Assembly (NCBI RefSeq): GCF_900108175.1
Contig: NZ_FNVO01000005.1
Coordinates: forward strand, 248,001-312,000
Length of the DNA stretch: 64,000 nucleotides
DNA from: Thermomonospora echinospora
Lineage (GTDB): Bacteria > Actinomycetota > Actinomycetes > Streptosporangiales > Streptosporangiaceae
Direction of reading: 5' to 3'
The notes under the pieces are model-generated. The model searched no databases, was not told where the DNA came from, and worked only from the letters and a program-made list of their open reading frames with translations. A program made the translations under genes and the position numbers. The stretch's first letter is position 1, and each line of letters starts with the position of its first letter. Shown here in pieces: positions 59,173 to 64,000 of this stretch.

Positions 59173-60576
59173 CTACCCGTGAATGCCACGGGCAATCACC
59201 CGATCCAGGATGTCCACCGCGGACCTCAGCCGGGTCTCGTTTACCCGCGCATAGCCGATGACCAGGGCGGGCTTTGCCGGCCTGGACCACATGGGGGCGG
59301 CGCCCTGCAGCAGCAGGCCGTGGTGGGCGGCCTCGGCGACCACCTTCTCCTCGTCGCACCCGGCGGGCAGTTCGACGTACAGGTGCAGCCCCGCCGCCAC
59401 CCCCTGGACCCGTACGTCCGGCAGGCGGGCGGCGAGCGCGCCGGCCAGCGCGTCACGGCGGGCGCGGTACCGGCGCCGCATCGCCCGCAGATGCCGGTCG
59501 TAGGCGCCGGAGGCCAGCAGGTGCGCCAGCGCGTGCTGTTCGAGGACGGGCCCGCCGATGTCGGTGTTCATCCGGTGCATTCGCAGCCGTTCGGCCAGCG
59601 AGGCCGGGACGACCGCCCAGCCCAGCCGCAGCGCCGGGGCCAGCGACTTGCTCACCGACCCGGCCAGCACCACTCGCTCGGGCGCCAGGCCCTGCAGGCA
59701 GCCCACCGGACTGCGGTCGTAGCGGAACTCGGCGTCGTAGTCGTCCTCGATGACCAGGCCGTTCACCGCGCGGGCCCACTGGATCAGCTCGGCCCGGCGG
59801 CCGGGCGCCAGCACCACCCCGGTCGGGTACTGGTGCGCCGGGGTGACCAGCACCGCGCGGGCCGGGGAGGCGGCCAGCGCGGCGACGTCGATGCCGTGGG
59901 CGTCCACCGGGATCCGCACCAGCCCGACCCCGGCGGCCTCCAGCATCGGCGGCTGCCGGTGGCCGGACGGGTCCTCCACCGCCAGCACCGTGTGCCCGGC
60001 CGCCGCCAGCAGCCGGACGACCGAGGAGATCACGTGTGCGACCCCGTTCATCACGACGATCCGCTCGGGGACGGCGTGGGCGGCCCGCACCCGGCCCAGG
60101 TATCCGGCCAGCTCGCCGCGCAGCTCGGCGGCCCCGCTCGGCTCCGGGTAGGACAGCGCGTCGCTGGGGATCGTGCGCAGCGCCGTCCGGATCGCCGCCG
60201 CCCACAGCTCCCGGGGGAACGCCGACAGGTCCGGGCCCGGCCGCAGGTCGCACGGGCTTGTCCCGGCCCGCGCGGCGGGCTCCTCGTCCGGCCAGACGGG
60301 GGCCGACCGCAGCGGCGGCAGGTCCGGCCGGGCCAGCGGCGCCACCCGGGTGCCGTCGCCGCGCCGCGAGACCAGGAATCCCTCGGCGACCAACTGCTCG
60401 TAGGCGGTGACCACGACCCCGCGGGAGACGCCCAGGTCACGGGCCAGGTCCCGACTGGAGGGCAGCCTGGTTCCACCGGCCAGCCGGCCGTCGCGGACCG
60501 CGGCGCGCAGCCCGGCGGCGAGCTGCGCCGACAGCCGTCCGGCCGCCGGGTCCAGGGGCAGATGCAGGTCCGTCAC
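59173..60576 (-). CDS. MocR/PdxR-type GntR regulator with aminotransferase fold
   Basis: The protein is 467 residues. The winged HTH is at about 10-75 (LSAQLAAGLRAAVRDGRLAG, LARDLGVSRGVVVTAYEQLV). A class I aminotransferase-like domain follows, with PLP features: VIEDDYDAEFRYDRSPVG and the Schiff-base Lys310 in SVSKSLAPALRLGW. MocR regulators usually control pyridoxal or amino-acid metabolism and neighbouring transporters. It diverges from an EamA transporter, its likely target. Confidence 0.92.
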   Translation of the reverse strand: MTDLHLPLDPAAGRLSAQLAAGLRAAVRDGRLAGGTRLPSSRDLARDLGVSRGVVVTAYEQLVAEGFLVSRRGDGTRVAPLARPDLPPLRSAPVWPDEEPAARAGTSPCDLRPGPDLSAFPRELWAAAIRTALRTIPSDALSYPEPSGAAELRGELAGYLGRVRAAHAVPERIVVMNGVAHVISSVVRLLAAAGHTVLAVEDPSGHRQPPMLEAAGVGLVRIPVDAHGIDVAALAASPARAVLVTPAHQYPTGVVLAPGRRAELIQWARAVNGLVIEDDYDAEFRYDRSPVGCLQGLAPERVVLAGSVSKSLAPALRLGWAVVPASLAERLRMHRMNTDIGGPVLEQHALAHLLASGAYDRHLRAMRRRYRARRDALAGALAARLPDVRVQGVAAGLHLYVELPAGCDEEKVVAEAAHHGLLLQGAAPMWSRPAKPALVIGYARVNETRLRSAVDILDRVIARGIHG

Positions 60577-60593
60577 ATCGCTCTCCGGGGAGG

Positions 60594-60662
60594 GTTGGTC
60601 CGGGTTTTCGCGGGTCGATTGGTCCTGTCTCCCGGTCCAATCGGCTCCTAGCGTGACATGCC
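60594..60662. promoter_or_regulatory. MocR operator and promoter region
   Basis: TTGGTCC occurs as direct repeats at 60594 and 60619 (25 bases apart), and CGATTGG (60616-60622)/CCAATCG (60637-60643) is an inverted repeat. Such mixed repeats are typical for MocR dimers. TAGCGT (60649-60654) is a -10 candidate; the transporter ATG is at 60663, nearly leaderless. Confidence 0.65.
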
Positions 60663-61622
60663 ATGACCTCCTCCACCAGATCCCCGGCCACCGGGCCGCG
60701 CGGCGCCGCCGAGGCGGCGGCCGCCATGTTCCTTGTCGGGACGCTGACCGCCGTCTCGGCCACCATCGGCGGGTATCCGCTCTTCGGCGGGCAGGCGCTG
60801 CGTTACACCGTCGCCGCCGCGCTGCTGCTGGCCGTGGTCCGGCTGATGGAGCGGGGGCGGCCGGCGATCCGGCCGACGGGGCGGGAGTGGGCGCTGCTGG
60901 CGGCGCTGGCGGCGACCGGGCTGGTGGCCTTCAACGCGTTCGTGGTGGCGGCCACCGAGCACACCGGCCCCGCCACCGTGGGCACGGTGATCGCCACCGT
61001 GCCGGTCCTGCTGGCCGTGGCCGGGCCGCTCCAGCAACGCCGCCGCCCCGCCGCCCGGGTGGTGGCCTCCGCCGTGGTCGTCGCGGCCGGCGCCGGCCTG
61101 GCCACCGGGCTGGGCGGCGGCGACCCGGCCGGGGTACTGCTGTCTCTGGGGGCGCTCGCCGGCGAGCTGTGCTTCTCGCTGCTGGCCGTCCCGCTGCTGC
61201 CCCGGCTGGGGCCGCTGCGGGTGTCGGCCTACTCGGCGGCACTGGCCGTGCCGATGCTGGTGGCCCTCGGGCTGCTGGTGGACGGCCGCGCCCTGGTGCG
61301 GGTGCCGACCGCCGGGGAGGCCGCCGCGCTCGGCTACCTGGCCGTGGTCGTCACCACTGTGGCGTTCTTCCTCTGGTACGACGCGCTGGGCAGGTTGGGC
61401 GCCGACCGTGCCGGGCTGCTGGCGGGCGTCCTGCCGATCAGCGCCGTCATCACCACCATGGTCCTCGGGCTCGGCCGGCCGGGCGCCGCGGAGTTCGCGG
61501 GCGCCGTGCTGGTCGCAGCGGGCGTCGCGGTGGGGATGCGGCCCGACCGGCGGCCCGACCGGCGGTCCGGCCTGCGGTTCGCCGGCCCCGCGCAACACCG
61601 TCCCGGGCGCGTCGTAACCTGA
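60663..61622 (+). CDS. EamA/DMT-family transporter
   Basis: The protein is 319 residues with about ten membrane helices in two EamA repeats ([40 protein letters not shown], then [40 protein letters not shown]). A basic tail follows. DMT exporters move amino acids or related metabolites. Its divergence from the MocR regulator suggests it is the regulated gene. Confidence 0.88.
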   Translation: MTSSTRSPATGPRGAAEAAAAMFLVGTLTAVSATIGGYPLFGGQALRYTVAAALLLAVVRLMERGRPAIRPTGREWALLAALAATGLVAFNAFVVAATEHTGPATVGTVIATVPVLLAVAGPLQQRRRPAARVVASAVVVAAGAGLATGLGGGDPAGVLLSLGALAGELCFSLLAVPLLPRLGPLRVSAYSAALAVPMLVALGLLVDGRALVRVPTAGEAAALGYLAVVVTTVAFFLWYDALGRLGADRAGLLAGVLPISAVITTMVLGLGRPGAAEFAGAVLVAAGVAVGMRPDRRPDRRSGLRFAGPAQHRPGRVVT

Positions 61623-61662
61623 GGGACGCCCCTGCCACTGGCGTGATGCGAGGAACGTGACG

Positions 61663-63303
<1,641 letters not shown>

Positions 63304-63306
63304 GCC

Positions 63307-64000
63307 TCAGCGGTCCTCGCCGCCGGGCGCCCTGCCCTCGTTCACCTGCTGACTCCCCTTTCCGTTTCCGTTCCCGTTGCCCTTTCCGTTGCCGTTGCCG
63401 CTCCCGTTGTCGTTGTCGTTCCCGTCGTCGGAGGGGGGCTCCTGCGACGGCGTGGGCTCGGGCTCGTCCGGCGGCGCGGTGATCGAGGGGCGGGGCTCAG
63501 GGGCCGGATCCTCCGGCGGCGGGGTGGGCGCCCCGGGCCGCGCCGGCCGCGTCTCGGTGCCCGAGGTGGGGCCGGCCGACGGCCGACCGACGCCGGGATC
63601 CCGCATCGGCCCACCGGCCGGCCCGGTCGCCGGGCCGGGCCTGGAGGACTCCGGCGCGGGCTTCCCGGGCACGGAGGCGGTCACCGTCACATGCAGGCGG
63701 GGCGGCGGCTCGGCGCTCGCGCCACCGTTCATGAGGCCGCTGCCGACGAACAGGCCGGCGAAGGCGCCCGCGCCCAGCGACACCGCCGCGGTGACCAGGC
63801 CCGCCCTCCGCCGGGACGGCTCACGCCGGCGGCGCGGCGGGGCGGCCTCCCCTGCCGCCCTCGGCTCCTGTGCCGCCTGCGGCGGGGCCGGCGTCCACAG
63901 CTCGGCGACCGCCAGCGCCGCGGTCTCCTCGGCACGGGGCTTGAGCAGGGTGCTGAGCAGGTCCTCGGCGGTCGGCCGCAGCGCCGGGTCCTTGGCGAGC
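63307..64000 (-). CDS. Ser/Thr protein kinase, C-terminal part (partial)
   Basis: The frame is open from the window edge (about 230 residues seen). LAKDPALRPTAEDLLSTLL is the end of a bacterial Ser/Thr kinase domain. It is followed by a juxtamembrane basic segment (RRRREPSRRR), one membrane helix (GLVTAAVSLGAGAFAGLFVG) and a long Pro/Gly/Asp extracellular tail ending in Gly-Asn repeats (SGNGNGKGNGNGNGKG). The N-terminal kinase lobe lies outside the window. It converges with fum, with three bases between the stops. Confidence 0.8.
   Translation of the reverse strand, partial: LAKDPALRPTAEDLLSTLLKPRAEETAALAVAELWTPAPPQAAQEPRAAGEAAPPRRRREPSRRRAGLVTAAVSLGAGAFAGLFVGSGLMNGGASAEPPPRLHVTVTASVPGKPAPESSRPGPATGPAGGPMRDPGVGRPSAGPTSGTETRPARPGAPTPPPEDPAPEPRPSITAPPDEPEPTPSQEPPSDDGNDNDNGSGNGNGKGNGNGNGKGSQQVNEGRAPGGEDR

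Noticed and set aside
63350-63425. Short tandem repeat as a phase-variable tract near the kinase end
   Set aside because: The units are multiples of three and encode Gly-Asn repeats in frame, so copy changes would not switch the gene.

Overview
The window is high-GC (about 70%) actinobacterial chromosome carrying one complete-looking, integrated siphovirus. Host gene order on both sides of the phage matches the conserved actinobacterial block ychF - DUF6542 protein - ispH - lipid-droplet-type protein - xseA - xseB (Rv1112 to Rv1107c in Mycobacterium tuberculosis). The chromosomal TcpE/TcpC/VirB4-like conjugation cluster and the XRE-DUF397 pair suggest a Streptosporangiales host of the Actinomadura/Thermomonospora type. 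That taxonomic call is inference; no rRNA gene is present.

Left flank (1-14,618). A minus-strand cluster at 1-7,865 encodes parts of a type IV secretion or conjugation machine: a TcpC-like protein, a small two-helix membrane protein, a 1,352-residue TcpE-like protein fused through a long repetitive disordered region to a MinD-like domain, a small coupled ORF, and a VirB4-like ATPase cut by the window edge. Next come ychF, an alpha/beta hydrolase, rmuC, a DUF6542 membrane protein, ispH and a lipid-droplet-associated-type protein.

Prophage (14,579-52,458, about 37.9 kb). Identical 40-bp repeats bound it. Integration occurred in the last codons of the lipid-droplet-type gene, and the phage copy restores the same C-terminus. 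The left end has a tyrosine integrase, a membrane protein and an immunity region: an HTH repressor facing an excisionase-like gene that has a near-consensus promoter and looks leaderless. A tightly overlapping early operon (17.5-30.4 kb) carries two excisionase-like HTH proteins, a RecB-like nuclease with an ERF annealing protein, a RuvC-like resolvase, a ParB-like protein, a replication-initiator-like protein split by a 10-bp tandem repeat, an HNH nuclease and a P-loop kinase. The late operon (30.6-48.7 kb) follows standard order: terminases, portal, protease, capsid, head-tail proteins, tail tube, frameshifted tail chaperones, tape measure with an NlpC/P60 domain, minor tail proteins, a collagen-like membrane protein, amidase endolysin and holin. 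Beyond a strong bidirectional terminator lies a minus-strand accessory cluster (48.8-50.9 kb) punctuated by perfect hairpins, then an XRE (DUF5753)/DUF397 pair beside attR.

Right flank (52,459-64,000). The displaced terminator of the host target gene is followed by the remnant of a MarR-type gene with two intact operator-like palindromes. Then come xseA, xseB, a DUF4245 protein, a TetR regulator, glpX, a DUF1707 protein, an MFS transporter, a small helical protein, a divergent MocR-regulator/EamA-transporter pair, a class I fumarase and the C-terminus of a Ser/Thr protein kinase cut by the window edge.

The points most worth following up are: (i) the three-copy 10-bp repeat, where loss of exactly one copy repairs the phage initiator gene; (ii) the TcpE-disordered-MinD fusion whose P-loop lacks the usual lysine; (iii) the hairpin-punctuated accessory cluster with a cysteine-rich small protein; (iv) short motifs scattered through prophage non-coding DNA that may be repressor or integrase sites.
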